Positions 53,697 through 62,860 of a DNA stretch of 64,000 bases are shown piece by piece. The stretch spans positions 720,183 to 784,182 of the forward strand of contig VXNJ01000001.1 of NCBI GenBank assembly GCA_009840625.1, in the 5' to 3' direction. The first letter of the stretch is position 1. Each line of letters starts with the position of its first letter. The notes beneath the pieces are model-generated. The model made no database searches, was not told the origin of the DNA, and saw only the letters and a program-made list of their open reading frames with translations. Made by a program: the position numbers and the translations under genes. Source of the stretch: Chloroflexota bacterium (GTDB lineage Bacteria > Chloroflexota > UBA11872 > VXNJ01).

Positions 53697-54956
53697 CTAG
53701 CCGCGCGCCGCCAGGGCGTTGATTTCGCTGCGCCGGAGCAGCGACAGCAGGGCCGGCAGAAAACACAGCGCCCCGAGCATGAACGCCGGTCCGACTCCGA
53801 TGGTCGCCGTCAGCAACGTGCCGTACAGCAGCGGCCCGGTGGCCGTTCCGACCCCGCCGAACACCCCGGAGAGTCCGTAAACCGTACCGCGATCGGCGCG
53901 GTCGGAGGCAAACGCGATCAGGGCGCGTCCCAACGGCATGACCAGGCCGGTGCAAAAACCCTGCAGCGCGCGGGCCAGCATGAACGGCCACAACTCGCCG
54001 ACAAGTCCCTGAGGCAGGAACAGGACGGTTGTGCCGATGAGGCCCGCAAACAGTACCTGTCGGTAACCCCAGCGGCCGGCCAGTCGCGCCGCCAGTAGGA
54101 CTCCGCCGAACATTGCCGCGGCGAACACGCTGGCGGCCAGGCCGGTGAACAAAGCCACTTGGCCGGGCTGCGCAATCTCCTGCACCCGCAGTGGCATGAT
54201 GTAGCCGGTGCCCTGCTGCGACATCCACACTCCCGAACTGAGCAGGAATGCGAAGACGATGGTCGGGTTCAGCGTCGAGCGCGCCTGGGTCAGCGCGCCG
54301 CCAAAGCGTCGCATCAGGTTCCGGCCGGACGGCCCGCGGAACTTTTCCGGCCGGACGAAATCTTCGCGCGCCATCAGCAACACCAGCAACGAACCCAGCA
54401 GGCCGAAGCACCCTCCGGCGACAAACGTTTTCTGGATTCCGATCGTTGCCGCCAAGATTCCACCGGCGGCGAGGCCCAGGCTGATCCCGAGCACCTGGGA
54501 GGCATCGATCCAGCCCAGGACCATCGCCAAACGGTCGCGCGGGGTCACCGCCGACACCAGCGCGACCGCGGCGGTCCCCGGGCCGGCCAGGAACCCGCGT
54601 ACCAGGATGACCAGCAAGACCGCTAGGGCCGAGTCGAATAACGGCAGCAGCAGCATTCCGATCGACGATGCGGCCATCGCCCGCACGACCATCGGCTTGC
54701 GGCCGACGCGGTCGGCCAGCATGCCCCACAGCGGCGCCGAGGTCGCGAACCCGACTCCCTGGACGAAACCGATGTAACCGACCCAGGCCGCCGATTCGGT
54801 AGGGCTCAGCCCCAGGTCCTGGAGGTGCAGCGCCAGGAATGGGACAAAGAACGAGTAGCCACAGAACGTGGCAAACATTCCCCCGACCACCGCGATCGCG
54901 TTGCGAACCCACGGGGTGCCCAGGTCGGCGCGTTCGATCGGTCGCGTTGGCGCCAA
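53697..54956 (-). CDS. MFS transporter, second of tandem pair
   Basis: A 419-residue paralogue of the 52324 protein, starting at TTG 54956 behind GGAGAG. Twelve helices and the loop WGMLADRVGRKPMVVRA are present. N-terminal lines (AIAVVGGMFATFCGYSFF) and C-terminal end are close to those of its neighbour, so the pair arose by tandem duplication. Direction and substrate of transport cannot be read from the sequence. Confidence 0.9.
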   Translation of the reverse strand: MAPTRPIERADLGTPWVRNAIAVVGGMFATFCGYSFFVPFLALHLQDLGLSPTESAAWVGYIGFVQGVGFATSAPLWGMLADRVGRKPMVVRAMAASSIGMLLLPLFDSALAVLLVILVRGFLAGPGTAAVALVSAVTPRDRLAMVLGWIDASQVLGISLGLAAGGILAATIGIQKTFVAGGCFGLLGSLLVLLMAREDFVRPEKFRGPSGRNLMRRFGGALTQARSTLNPTIVFAFLLSSGVWMSQQGTGYIMPLRVQEIAQPGQVALFTGLAASVFAAAMFGGVLLAARLAGRWGYRQVLFAGLIGTTVLFLPQGLVGELWPFMLARALQGFCTGLVMPLGRALIAFASDRADRGTVYGLSGVFGGVGTATGPLLYGTLLTATIGVGPAFMLGALCFLPALLSLLRRSEINALAARG

Positions 54957-55198
54957 ATTAACTCTCCGCCCCGGGGCGCGAAGATGGCGCGGCGAAGGCG
55001 CTGCGCTTGCTGGCGGCGGGTCGGCGGGTGGGCAATTGCCCCGGTCGCATTGGCCTGACTGGTGGCCTTCGATACGGCTGCTGGCGGCCCGTCGCCGGGC
55101 CGGTTTCCAGTCTATGGCCCGGGCCCTCGCGGGGGCAATTCCGGCCTGCGCGGCTAGAATCGCGGCGCCTCGGAAAACCCTGAGCGGAGACCCCCAAA

Positions 55199-56605
55199 CT
55201 GGCCTTTGATTTCATCGTGATCGGCGGCGGGTCAGCCGGTTATCACGCCGCCAGCACCGCCTCCTCGGCTGGACTGCGGGTGGGGTTGATCGAGTCCGCC
55301 GAGCGCTTCGGCGGACTGTGCATCCTGCGAGGATGCATGCCGACCAAAACCCTGCTGCGCTCGGCCGAAATCGCCCAATTGGTGCGGGAATCCGACCAAC
55401 TCGGGATACGCAGTTCCAGTCCGAGAGTCGATTGGCCGGCGGTCCGGCAGCGCAAGGACGAGCTGGTCGAGGAATTTGCCAGCTACCGCCAGGTTTCGGC
55501 CGAAAAGCTGGCCAACGTCGAAATAATCCGCGGCCGCGCCGAATTCCTTGGTCCAGACTCAATCGAGGTCGGCGGACAGGTGCTGAACGCGCCCAAATTT
55601 GCCGTCACCACCGGTTCGGAAATCGCCATACCGCCGCTGCCGGGACTTGAAGATGTCGGTTACATCGATTCCGACGAGGCCCAGACGTTGGACCGCCTGC
55701 CCGAATCACTGCTGGTCATCGGCGGTGGCGCGGTAGCGCTCGAATTTGCCCAGCTGTTCCTGCGGCTGGGCGTCGCGGTAACCGTCGTCCAGCGCTCGGC
55801 CCACGTGCTTTCAGGAATGGACTCGGCAATAGGAATCGCCCTGGCCGGATACCTTGAGCGCGAGGGCATGACGGTCGTCACCGAGACCGACATCCTGGGG
55901 TTTGAACGCGCGCCCGACGGCCGCAAACAGGTCAGGGTCAACACCCCGTCCGGAGAACGCACATTCGCGGCCCAGGAGATCCTGGTCGCGCTGGGCAGAC
56001 GCCCGGCCACCCGCGGGCTCGGATTGGACCGCGCCGGGGTAGACACCGATCGCGGCTGGATCCTGGTCAATACCCGGATGCAGACTTCAAACCCCAACAT
56101 CTACGCCGCCGGCGATTGCATCGGGCCCGAGGTCGGGCCACTGCAGGTGGTGCACACGGCGGTCCAGCAGGGCCAGATCATCGGCAACAACGTGGCCGAG
56201 AGAAAGCCCCAGGAATTTGATCTGCGGGTGGTCCCGCAGGCGGTCTTTACCGATCCGTCGGTCGGCGTAGTCGGACTTTCCGAAGTCGAAGCCCGGGACC
56301 GGCACTCCTCGGTGATAGTGGCCCAGGAGACTTTCGAGGATCAGGGCAAAGCCCTGACGATGGGCCAGAACAAGGGCCTGGTGAAGATGGTCGCAGACGG
56401 GGTCACCGGGGAGCTTCTGGGGGTTCACGTCCTGGGACCCGAAGCCGCCGACCTGATCCACGAAGCGGTCGTGGCGATGCACTATCGGGCCACAGTGGAC
56501 GATTTCGCCCGCATCCCGCACCTGCATCCGACCCTGGCCGAAATCATGGTGGACCCGGCCGAAGAACTGGCCGAAATGCTGGCGATGCCAGCGCCCGCGC
56601 GGTAG
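55199..56605 (+). CDS. Dihydrolipoamide dehydrogenase-like flavoprotein
   Basis: A 468-residue disulfide oxidoreductase. FAD site FIVIGGGSAGYHAA, redox pair in GGLCILRGCMPTKTLL (CxxxxC), NAD site SLLVIGGGAVALEFAQLFL, second FAD motif NIYAAGDCIG, and the C-terminal HLHPTLAEIM (His-Glu base). The first residues of the FAD fold lie before the first GTG (55217), in codons from CTG 55199 (CTG GCC TTT GAT TTC). GGAGA sits nine bases before that CTG, so a CTG start is likely. Members include lipoamide and mercuric reductases; no 2-oxoacid dehydrogenase genes are near. Confidence 0.88.
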   Translation: MAFDFIVIGGGSAGYHAASTASSAGLRVGLIESAERFGGLCILRGCMPTKTLLRSAEIAQLVRESDQLGIRSSSPRVDWPAVRQRKDELVEEFASYRQVSAEKLANVEIIRGRAEFLGPDSIEVGGQVLNAPKFAVTTGSEIAIPPLPGLEDVGYIDSDEAQTLDRLPESLLVIGGGAVALEFAQLFLRLGVAVTVVQRSAHVLSGMDSAIGIALAGYLEREGMTVVTETDILGFERAPDGRKQVRVNTPSGERTFAAQEILVALGRRPATRGLGLDRAGVDTDRGWILVNTRMQTSNPNIYAAGDCIGPEVGPLQVVHTAVQQGQIIGNNVAERKPQEFDLRVVPQAVFTDPSVGVVGLSEVEARDRHSSVIVAQETFEDQGKALTMGQNKGLVKMVADGVTGELLGVHVLGPEAADLIHEAVVAMHYRATVDDFARIPHLHPTLAEIMVDPAEELAEMLAMPAPAR

Positions 56606-56614
56606 CGGGCCGAG

Positions 56615-57499
56615 ATGGCTGCACGCGCCCGCCGCGACCTGCGCGAACGCATGCAGGAAGCCGCCCTGACCAGCTGGGAGGAAGTAGGCAACGAGGACCT
56701 GGCGATATTCCGAATCGCCCGAACCGACGGAGAACCCTTCTTTCAGTTCCGGGCCGGCCAGTACGCGCAACTGGCATTCTGGGACCAGCCGGACGGCGAT
56801 CCGCGCCCGCGCCAGCTGTCTATTGCCTCGGCCCCGTACGACCGCTCGGAACTCGAGTTCTACGTCGTGCTGGTACGCGACGGCGGACCCGACGGCGAGA
56901 GCCTGGGCTATTTCACCGGCACCCTCTGGCAGCACCGCAATGTCGGCGACACCCTGCTATTCATGGGCCCGGCCGGCCGCTTTGACCTGGGGCGAACCAG
57001 CGAGCCGGAGGTGATCTGCGTGGCCACCGGAACCGGGCTGGCCCCCTATGTGGCGATGGCGCGCCAAGCCCGCTCGGAACTGGAGGAAGGCGTTCTCCCG
57101 GAGCGCCGCCTGACCGTGATACACGGCGTCAGCTACGCCCGCGAACTGGGCTACCGGGCCGAACTCGAGGCGTTGGCGGCCATCCCCGAATTGGGCCTGA
57201 CCTACATCCCGACCGTTTCGCGGCCCGATTCAGACCCGGATTTCGAGCCGTCGCTGGCGCGCGGGCGGGCCAACGACGTCCTGCGCCTGCTCCTGGACTG
57301 TCCGCCCAGCGGGCGGGTCGAACCTCAGCTGCCCGACGGCCATGGCGAAGTCATCAAGGACCGGCTGGGCCCGGGCCGCAGCGCCTTCTACCTCTGCGGC
57401 AACCCGGACATGATCAGCGACCTCAAGGAGGCCCTGGGTCCACTCGGCTATCAGCTCTCGGGCCGCGGCGCGCAGGTAATCACCGAGGACTATTGGTAG
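56615..57499 (+). CDS. Ferredoxin-NADP reductase-like FAD/NAD(P) oxidoreductase
   Basis: A 294-residue FNR-type protein: FAD-binding RPRQLSIASAP (usual RxYS), GYFTGTLWQHRNVGDTLLF, NAD(P) site VATGTGLAPYVAMA, and the end SAFYLCGNPDMISDLKEAL. It carries no iron-sulfur domain of its own. It lies nine bases after the disulfide oxidoreductase gene, so the two may form one redox unit, perhaps reducing a ferredoxin or flavodoxin. Confidence 0.88.
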   Translation: MAARARRDLRERMQEAALTSWEEVGNEDLAIFRIARTDGEPFFQFRAGQYAQLAFWDQPDGDPRPRQLSIASAPYDRSELEFYVVLVRDGGPDGESLGYFTGTLWQHRNVGDTLLFMGPAGRFDLGRTSEPEVICVATGTGLAPYVAMARQARSELEEGVLPERRLTVIHGVSYARELGYRAELEALAAIPELGLTYIPTVSRPDSDPDFEPSLARGRANDVLRLLLDCPPSGRVEPQLPDGHGEVIKDRLGPGRSAFYLCGNPDMISDLKEALGPLGYQLSGRGAQVITEDYW

Positions 57500-57622
57500 G
57501 CGATTCCAGCCCCGGCCAGGGTTTCGCGGCCGGTTGTCCGGCGACGGTAAACGCAAAATAGTTCTGGCGCGATCGGCGGACCGTTGCTGTAGACCGCAAG
57601 AACGTGAAAAATCGGAGCGAAC

Positions 57623-58309
57623 ATGACCCAGGAACTGCCGGCCGGACTGATTGAGAAACTGGCCGCTATCGACAGTCCGACGATCTGCAACGCGATCGAG
57701 CCCTTCAAAGTGCGCGGTCGCCACGACGGCTACCTGGGCCCCGAAATCGGCTGCTATTTCCCGGAAATGGACCCGGTCTGCGGTTACGCCGTCACCTGCA
57801 CCGTTCGCAGCATCGCCGATGACGGCGACCAACGGATCGAAATGCGGCTCAAGTTCTTCGAAGCGCTCGAGGCCGCGCCCAAGCCGGCGATTTGCGTATT
57901 CAAGGACGTGTCCGACAGCCCGGGACGCGCCTCGCAATGGGGCGAGGTTTACACGACGGCGGTCAAATCTTTCGGGGCCATAGGGGTCGTCACCGACGGC
58001 GTGATCCGCGATCTGGCCGAAATCGCCGAGATCGGTGGAGTGCAGTTTTTCGCCGCCGGCACCTGTGTCTCGCACGGCCAAATGGCAACCGTGGCGGTGA
58101 ACGAACCGGTCCAGATCTCAGGCTGCTGGATCAATCCCGGCGACATCCTGCACGGCGACCGCAATGGGGTGACCAAGATTCCCCACGAGATCGCCGACCA
58201 GTTGCCCGGCGCGGTCGAAGACGTGCGCAAGCGCGAGGGGGAAATGCTGGCCAAGTTCAAGCCCGGCATGACCACTGAAGACCTGCGCAAAATCTGGGCC
58301 TACCGCTAG
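57623..58309 (+). CDS. RraA-family protein (HMG/CHA aldolase-like)
   Basis: A 228-residue RraA-like protein. The family core GAIGVVTDGVIRDLAEIAEIG holds the Asp-Arg pair that binds metal and substrate, and the later PGDILHGDRNGV the closing Asp. Many members are 4-hydroxy-4-methyl-2-oxoglutarate aldolases or act in aromatic or sugar-acid breakdown; the name RNase E inhibitor applies only to a subgroup. An upstream loop with WGEVYTTAVKSFG is intact. It is followed by birA after 7 bp. Confidence 0.87.
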   Translation: MTQELPAGLIEKLAAIDSPTICNAIEPFKVRGRHDGYLGPEIGCYFPEMDPVCGYAVTCTVRSIADDGDQRIEMRLKFFEALEAAPKPAICVFKDVSDSPGRASQWGEVYTTAVKSFGAIGVVTDGVIRDLAEIAEIGGVQFFAAGTCVSHGQMATVAVNEPVQISGCWINPGDILHGDRNGVTKIPHEIADQLPGAVEDVRKREGEMLAKFKPGMTTEDLRKIWAYR

Positions 58310-58316
58310 ATAACAG

Positions 58317-59096
58317 TTGGCGGCGAGGGACCGGGCCCGGACCGACCCTGAACAGCTCGCAGCGCTCCTGGCCGGATTGCCGATCGGGGTTGAATTCCAC
58401 GACCGGATAGATTCCACCAACACCCGCGCCCGCAACCTGCTGGTGGAAGGATTGGTGGTTCCGCGCGCCATATTCGCGGACGGGCAGAGCGCGGGGCGCG
58501 GCCGGGCCGGAACCCGCTGGCACTCCCCGTACGCCGAGGGCCTGGCGCTAAGTTACGCCCTGCCCGGAGCGCGGCGCGAGCCGGCCGACCTCGTCCGCAG
58601 CGCCTGCCTGGCGCTTTGCCGGGCGCTGTGCCGCTGCGGATGCACCGCTATCGGAATCAAGTGGCCCAACGACGTGATGCTGGCTGGCCGCAAGACCGGC
58701 GGGATCCTGATCGAATCGGCCGGGGGCGGCTGGATTGTCGGGATCGGGGCGAACCTGAATAACGATCCCCGCGAACTGCCCGGGCTTACCTACCCGGCGG
58801 CGTCGGCGCGCGGGCAGCTAGGACGCCCGGTCGACCGCACCGCGGTGGCGGCCGACGTGATGGTCGGTCTTCACGCCAACCTAGCCGACCTGCCGGCGGG
58901 GTCGGGGCGGCAGCACCGCCGCTGGGTGGAGCTTTCAGTCCTGCTAGGGCGCAGGATCCGCCTGCTCGACGCCGGTCGGTCTTTCACCGGGGTTGTGACC
59001 GATCTCGGGACCGACGGCTCCCTGGAACTTGAGGACGGCGGTGTGCGCCGCCGGCACCGCACCGGCAGCGTCGACGAGGTGTTTGCCAACCGCTGA
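58317..59096 (+). CDS. birA: Biotin-[acetyl-CoA-carboxylase] ligase, no DNA-binding domain
   Basis: A 259-residue group I biotin ligase starting at TTG. Substrate motifs are FHDRIDSTNTRAR, GQSAGRGRAGTRWHSP (biotinoyl-AMP loop) and IGIKWPNDVMLAGRKTGGIL; a C-terminal SH3-like domain closes the protein. The helix-turn-helix of E. coli BirA is missing, so it should not repress biotin genes. It joins biotin to the carrier protein of acetyl-CoA carboxylase. Confidence 0.94.
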   Translation: MAARDRARTDPEQLAALLAGLPIGVEFHDRIDSTNTRARNLLVEGLVVPRAIFADGQSAGRGRAGTRWHSPYAEGLALSYALPGARREPADLVRSACLALCRALCRCGCTAIGIKWPNDVMLAGRKTGGILIESAGGGWIVGIGANLNNDPRELPGLTYPAASARGQLGRPVDRTAVAADVMVGLHANLADLPAGSGRQHRRWVELSVLLGRRIRLLDAGRSFTGVVTDLGTDGSLELEDGGVRRRHRTGSVDEVFANR

Positions 59097-59182
59097 GCGA
59101 ACTGCCATGACGCGCACGCCCGGACGGGCCGCTCACCAAATAAAATCGGAACCAACCGCCAAAATCTCATAAATCCCGAGCA

Positions 59183-60268
59183 GTGACCGTGCCCGCCGAC
59201 GCCAATCAAGACCGAATAGACCAGGTGATTGACGCCATGCGCGGGGTGTACGACCCTGAAATCCACAAGGATCTGGTCACCCTGAACATGGTCCGCGACG
59301 TGAAGGTCACCGGCGACGATGTTTCACTCACGGTGGTCCTGACGACCCCCGCGTGCCCCCTGCGCGGCGAGATTGACAGCCGCGTCCGCGCCGGATTGGC
59401 CACGCTGGGCTGGGTGGCCAACGCCGAGATTGAAATGACCGCCGAGGTTGGCTCGCGCAGTTCCTCGCCATCGGCTTCGCTCCCCGGCGTCAAGAACGCC
59501 ATCGCCGTCGCCTCCGGCAAGGGCGGGGTCGGCAAAAGCACGACCGCGGTGAACCTCGCGGTCGCCTTGCGCCGCCAGGGAGCAACGGTGGGGCTTCTGG
59601 ACGCCGACGTCTACGGACCGAACATCCCGCTGATGATGGGCAGCAGTGCTTCCCCCACCGCCTCCGGCGGCAAGATCCAGGCCATCGAGTCCTACGGCGT
59701 CAAGTTGATGTCGCTGGGGTTCATGCTCGACGAAGATACCCCGGTAATCTGGCGAGGGCCGATGATCGCGGGCGCCCTCAAACAGTTGATCGGCGACGTC
59801 GACTGGGGCGAACTCGACTACATGATCGTCGATCTTCCGCCGGGCACCGGCGACGCGTCGCTCTCGCTGGCGCAATTGATCCCGCTCACCGGCGCGGTCA
59901 TCGTGTCCACCCCGCAGGCCGTCGCCCTGCAGGATGTTCGGCGCGCAATCTCAATGTTCGAACGTCTCAGCGTGGACGTCCTGGGGCTTATCGAGAACAT
60001 GTCCTGGTTCGAAAACCCGATCGATGGTTCGCGGCTCGAGATCTTCGGTCACGGGGGCGCGCGGAGCGCGGCCGAGCACCTCGAAATTCCCTTCTTCGGC
60101 GAATTGCCTTTGGACGAAGCCGTCCGCCGGGGCGGCGACGAAGGCCGGCCGGCGGCGCTTTTTGGAAGCGACCAGCTGATCGACACCTACAAGGCGATCA
60201 GCTCCAAGGTGGCGGCTGCGATCTCGGTCAAGAATCTCGAACGGGTAGAACCGCTGCCGATGCTCTGA
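59183..60268 (+). CDS. Mrp/ApbC-type iron-sulfur carrier ATPase, CxxC absent
   Basis: A 361-residue protein from GTG 59183. Residues about 8-85 are a MIP18/DUF59 domain (VYDPEIHKDLVTLNMVRDVK, TTPACPL). The deviant Walker A SGKGGVGKSTT is at 111-121, followed by LLDADVYGPNIPLMMG and VDLPPGTGDASLSLAQ. The usual C-terminal FVCPHCGE is MSWFENPIDGSRLEIFGHGG, with Asn278 and Asp281 in place of both cysteines. The protein therefore lacks the bridging iron-sulfur site of ApbC, so a carrier role is uncertain, though its ATPase is intact. Confidence 0.9.
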   Translation: MTVPADANQDRIDQVIDAMRGVYDPEIHKDLVTLNMVRDVKVTGDDVSLTVVLTTPACPLRGEIDSRVRAGLATLGWVANAEIEMTAEVGSRSSSPSASLPGVKNAIAVASGKGGVGKSTTAVNLAVALRRQGATVGLLDADVYGPNIPLMMGSSASPTASGGKIQAIESYGVKLMSLGFMLDEDTPVIWRGPMIAGALKQLIGDVDWGELDYMIVDLPPGTGDASLSLAQLIPLTGAVIVSTPQAVALQDVRRAISMFERLSVDVLGLIENMSWFENPIDGSRLEIFGHGGARSAAEHLEIPFFGELPLDEAVRRGGDEGRPAALFGSDQLIDTYKAISSKVAAAISVKNLERVEPLPML

Positions 60269-60301
60269 TCGGCGGCAGCGCCTGTTTCTGCCTGCGTCCG
60301 G

Positions 60302-60913
60302 TCAGCTTTCTCGCCCGGCGACCCTGGCGTTGTACCAGCCCAGCGCAAAGATGGCCACCGCCACTACCGCCACGAAACCGACCGCCACCGGTCCGGTGTA
60401 ATCCTCGACCAGTCCGCGCACGCGCTCGCCGAGAAACATCAAGGCCAGCGCCACCGCCAGGAACCGGCCGGCGCGGCCCACCAACGAAATCAGCATGAAC
60501 CGCTTGAAGTTGATCTGACAGACTCCGGCGCCGATCGCGAAAGCCTTGTAGGGCAACGGCGTGAAGCAGGCCAGCAGCAGCGCGAGGGTGTCGTTTTCGC
60601 GGTACTTGCGCTCCACGTAACGAATCTGGGGCTCAGGGACGATCCGGTAAACGAGCGGCCGCCCGCCGACCAGGCCTATCCAGTAGCCCAGCCAGGCCCC
60701 CAGCAGCGACCCGACTGTCGCCAGGGCCGCCAGGGGAATCGCGAAGAGGGGATTGGACAGGATGAGTACCATCATCAGCCCGTCGGGCGGGACCGGCAAG
60801 ATGCTCGAGTCCCAAAACGCGACCAGGAACAACGCCACCCATCCGAACGGCGATTGCCCCCAGCTCAGAATCCAGTCGGTCAACTGGCCGAGTAGCCCAG
60901 CGATTTCGTTCAT
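60302..60913 (-). CDS. VTT-domain (DedA/YqaA-like) membrane protein
   Basis: A 203-residue membrane protein from ATG 60913, which overlaps the rnhB stop by 4 bp. Its VTT motif FWDSSILPVPPDGLMMVL with a re-entrant loop, then GSLLGAWLGYWIGLVGGR and CFTPLPYKAFAIGAGV, fits the YqaA branch of the DedA superfamily, thought to move lipids such as undecaprenyl phosphate across the membrane. Four or five hydrophobic helices. A longer start at TTG 60919 is possible. Confidence 0.86.
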   Translation of the reverse strand: MNEIAGLLGQLTDWILSWGQSPFGWVALFLVAFWDSSILPVPPDGLMMVLILSNPLFAIPLAALATVGSLLGAWLGYWIGLVGGRPLVYRIVPEPQIRYVERKYRENDTLALLLACFTPLPYKAFAIGAGVCQINFKRFMLISLVGRAGRFLAVALALMFLGERVRGLVEDYTGPVAVGFVAVVAVAIFALGWYNARVAGRES

Positions 60914-61575
60914 GCCCAATCCTGCCTACCCAACTCCAACTGGCGCTGGCAAGGCGCGAACGAGAGGCGGTGCTCGGCGCTCGGGCCGTGAGCGGTAAGC
61001 GCCTGCAGGTGGTGGCGGGTTCCGTAGCCGACGTTTGACGCGAACCCGTATGCTTCGTAACTTCCGGCCAGGCGTCGCATGTGGGCGTCGCGCGCAACTT
61101 TGGCGCAGATGGATGCGGCCGCCACGCTGAGGCACGAGCTGTCGGCGCGGGGGATGGCGATGAATCTCTCCGGGACGGTGGGTCCGCTCAGGGCCACCGC
61201 ATCGCTGATCAGCGCCTGCGGGCGGGGGCGCAATTGGGCAAGCGCGGAAATCATCGCCTTGCGGGTTGCCGCAACCACCCCCAGGCGATCAATTTCGGCA
61301 GCTTCAGCCCAACCCAACGCCACCACCGGCGCCAGCCGCCAAACCCGGGCGCTCAGGTCCTGGCGCCGGCCGGCCGGCACCTGTTTGGAGTCGTTCACTC
61401 CGGCCAGTTTCTCCCGGTCGCCGAGCAGTCGTCGGTCCAGCAGCACGGCGGCGGCGCAGATCGGTCCGGCCAAGGCGCCGCGTCCGACCTCGTCGACGCC
61501 GGCCACCAAGTCGATCCCGGAGGAAAGCAGATCGAGTTCCAGCGCCGGATGCAGTTGGACGCCGGTCAGTTTCAA
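60910..61575 (-). CDS. rnhB: Ribonuclease HII
   Basis: A 221-residue RNase HII that removes ribonucleotides from DNA. The catalytic acids are in VAGVDEVGRGALAGP (Asp, Glu), in LISDAVAL and near the basic C-terminus. HMRRLAGSYEAYGFASNVGYGT is the usual late motif. GGAGG lies one base before the TTG at 61575 but seven bases before an in-frame CTG at 61569, so the CTG may be the real start. Confidence 0.94.
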   Translation of the reverse strand: MKLTGVQLHPALELDLLSSGIDLVAGVDEVGRGALAGPICAAAVLLDRRLLGDREKLAGVNDSKQVPAGRRQDLSARVWRLAPVVALGWAEAAEIDRLGVVAATRKAMISALAQLRPRPQALISDAVALSGPTVPERFIAIPRADSSCLSVAAASICAKVARDAHMRRLAGSYEAYGFASNVGYGTRHHLQALTAHGPSAEHRLSFAPCQRQLELGRQDWA

Positions 61576-61651
61576 ACCTCCGGTTGGAGCCGGACCGGCT
61601 TATTTTGCTTAGCCGGCGCCGCTCGGGAGGCCCGAGTGGCCGCCCCGGGCG

Positions 61652-62005
61652 TCAGCGCCGCGAGGGCTCGCGAACGCGGGCAGCCCGGCCCTTGCGTTCG
61701 CGCAGGTAGTAGAGCTTGGCCCGACGGACCCGCCCGCGGCGGACCAAGTCGATGCGGTCGATTACCGGCGAATGCACGTGGAAGCAGCGCTCGACTCCGA
61801 CCCCGGCATGGGAGATTCGGCGAACCGTAAAAGTCTCCTGCAGGCCGCCGCCACGCCGCTTGATGACGACCCCTTCGAACGCCTGGATGCGTTCGCGCTG
61901 TCCTTCGCGTACCCGGCTGTGTACCCGGACCGTGTCGCCGACCCCGAAATCCGGGAGGTCGTCGCGCAGGAACTGGCGGTCAATTTCAGCGATGATCGTG
62001 GACAT
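61652..62005 (-). CDS. rplS: 50S ribosomal protein L19
   Basis: A 117-residue L19 with the family blocks [56 protein letters not shown] and the C-terminal [18 protein letters not shown]. It sits at the bridge between the ribosomal subunits. ATG start. Neither rpsP nor trmD is next to it, but rnhB follows, a partial version of the common rpsP-rimM-trmD-rplS-rnhB order. Confidence 0.97.
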   Translation of the reverse strand: MSTIIAEIDRQFLRDDLPDFGVGDTVRVHSRVREGQRERIQAFEGVVIKRRGGGLQETFTVRRISHAGVGVERCFHVHSPVIDRIDLVRRGRVRRAKLYYLRERKGRAARVREPSRR

Positions 62006-62087
62006 GGCGCTCGCAGGCGTACGCTGGGGCGTCGGGGGTGGAAATTGGGCGACGCAAAGCGGATTTTAATTGATTTGCCGACCCGAT

Positions 62088-62768
62088 TCAGTCCCAGTCA
62101 AAATCGGCCGCGGTGCGCTCGCGGGGGTTTTCCAGTCGGGCCGCCCCGCAGGCGAATACGGCCCCGATAAGTTCCGCAAGATTTGCTGTCCAAGCGGGTC
62201 CGAGGTCGGAAACCGGGTGTTCGCCGGCACCGGTCCCGGCGGCGCGCGGGATTTGCAACCGGACGTCGCCGGCGTCAAATCGAAGCGTTTTGACCTGCTG
62301 CTGCAATAGCGCCGCGGCGGTCAACCGGACGGCGGCAACCCAACCTGCCAAGGCCACGACGCGCTCGGCCGCGACGGGATCCAGCAATCGCAAGCGCGCA
62401 TTGAATTTGCTGGAGCCGACCGGCTCGTTGCGATGCCGCCCGGAACGCTCAAGCACCAGGGCAGCCCAGCCGCCGAGATCGTCAAAGCACTGCTCGATCA
62501 GCACCAAGCCTCCGGTGATCCGGCCCCTGACAACCTCGGGGTCGGCGGGAGCGGCAATATCGCCGAGCAGTCGGTCTGCCGCCAGGAAGGCGTTCGCTAT
62601 CCCGGCCGCCCGTCGATGCTGCGCCGCGGCCGGCGGCGCCGTCCGCACGGCATCCGGAACGACATCGCTCCAACCGCGGGCCGCCAGACGTTCGCAGGCG
62701 GCAAGCAATTCGGGGTCGGCTTCTCCGCCGGCCCGGCTTGATCGAGCGAATGCGTCGCTAAAGGCCAT
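62088..62768 (-). CDS. Hypothetical alanine-rich helical protein
   Basis: A 226-residue alanine- and arginine-rich protein, probably all helical, with RRAAGIANAFLAADRLLGDI and VVALAGWVAAVRLTAAALLQ as strongest helices. No membrane helix of normal length and no known motif. It is divergent from the lipoprotein gene at 62861 and lies upstream of rplS on the same strand. Base use matches neighbours. Could be a diverged housekeeping accessory protein. Confidence 0.6.
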   Translation of the reverse strand: MAFSDAFARSSRAGGEADPELLAACERLAARGWSDVVPDAVRTAPPAAAQHRRAAGIANAFLAADRLLGDIAAPADPEVVRGRITGGLVLIEQCFDDLGGWAALVLERSGRHRNEPVGSSKFNARLRLLDPVAAERVVALAGWVAAVRLTAAALLQQQVKTLRFDAGDVRLQIPRAAGTGAGEHPVSDLGPAWTANLAELIGAVFACGAARLENPRERTAADFDWD

Positions 62769-62860
62769 GTTCTCAAAGTTCCCGGGTTAAGGACCGGCCG
62801 CCCACGGTCGATTGGATCGCGCGGGGCAAGACCTCCGCCCAATTACGATAATGCCGACCA

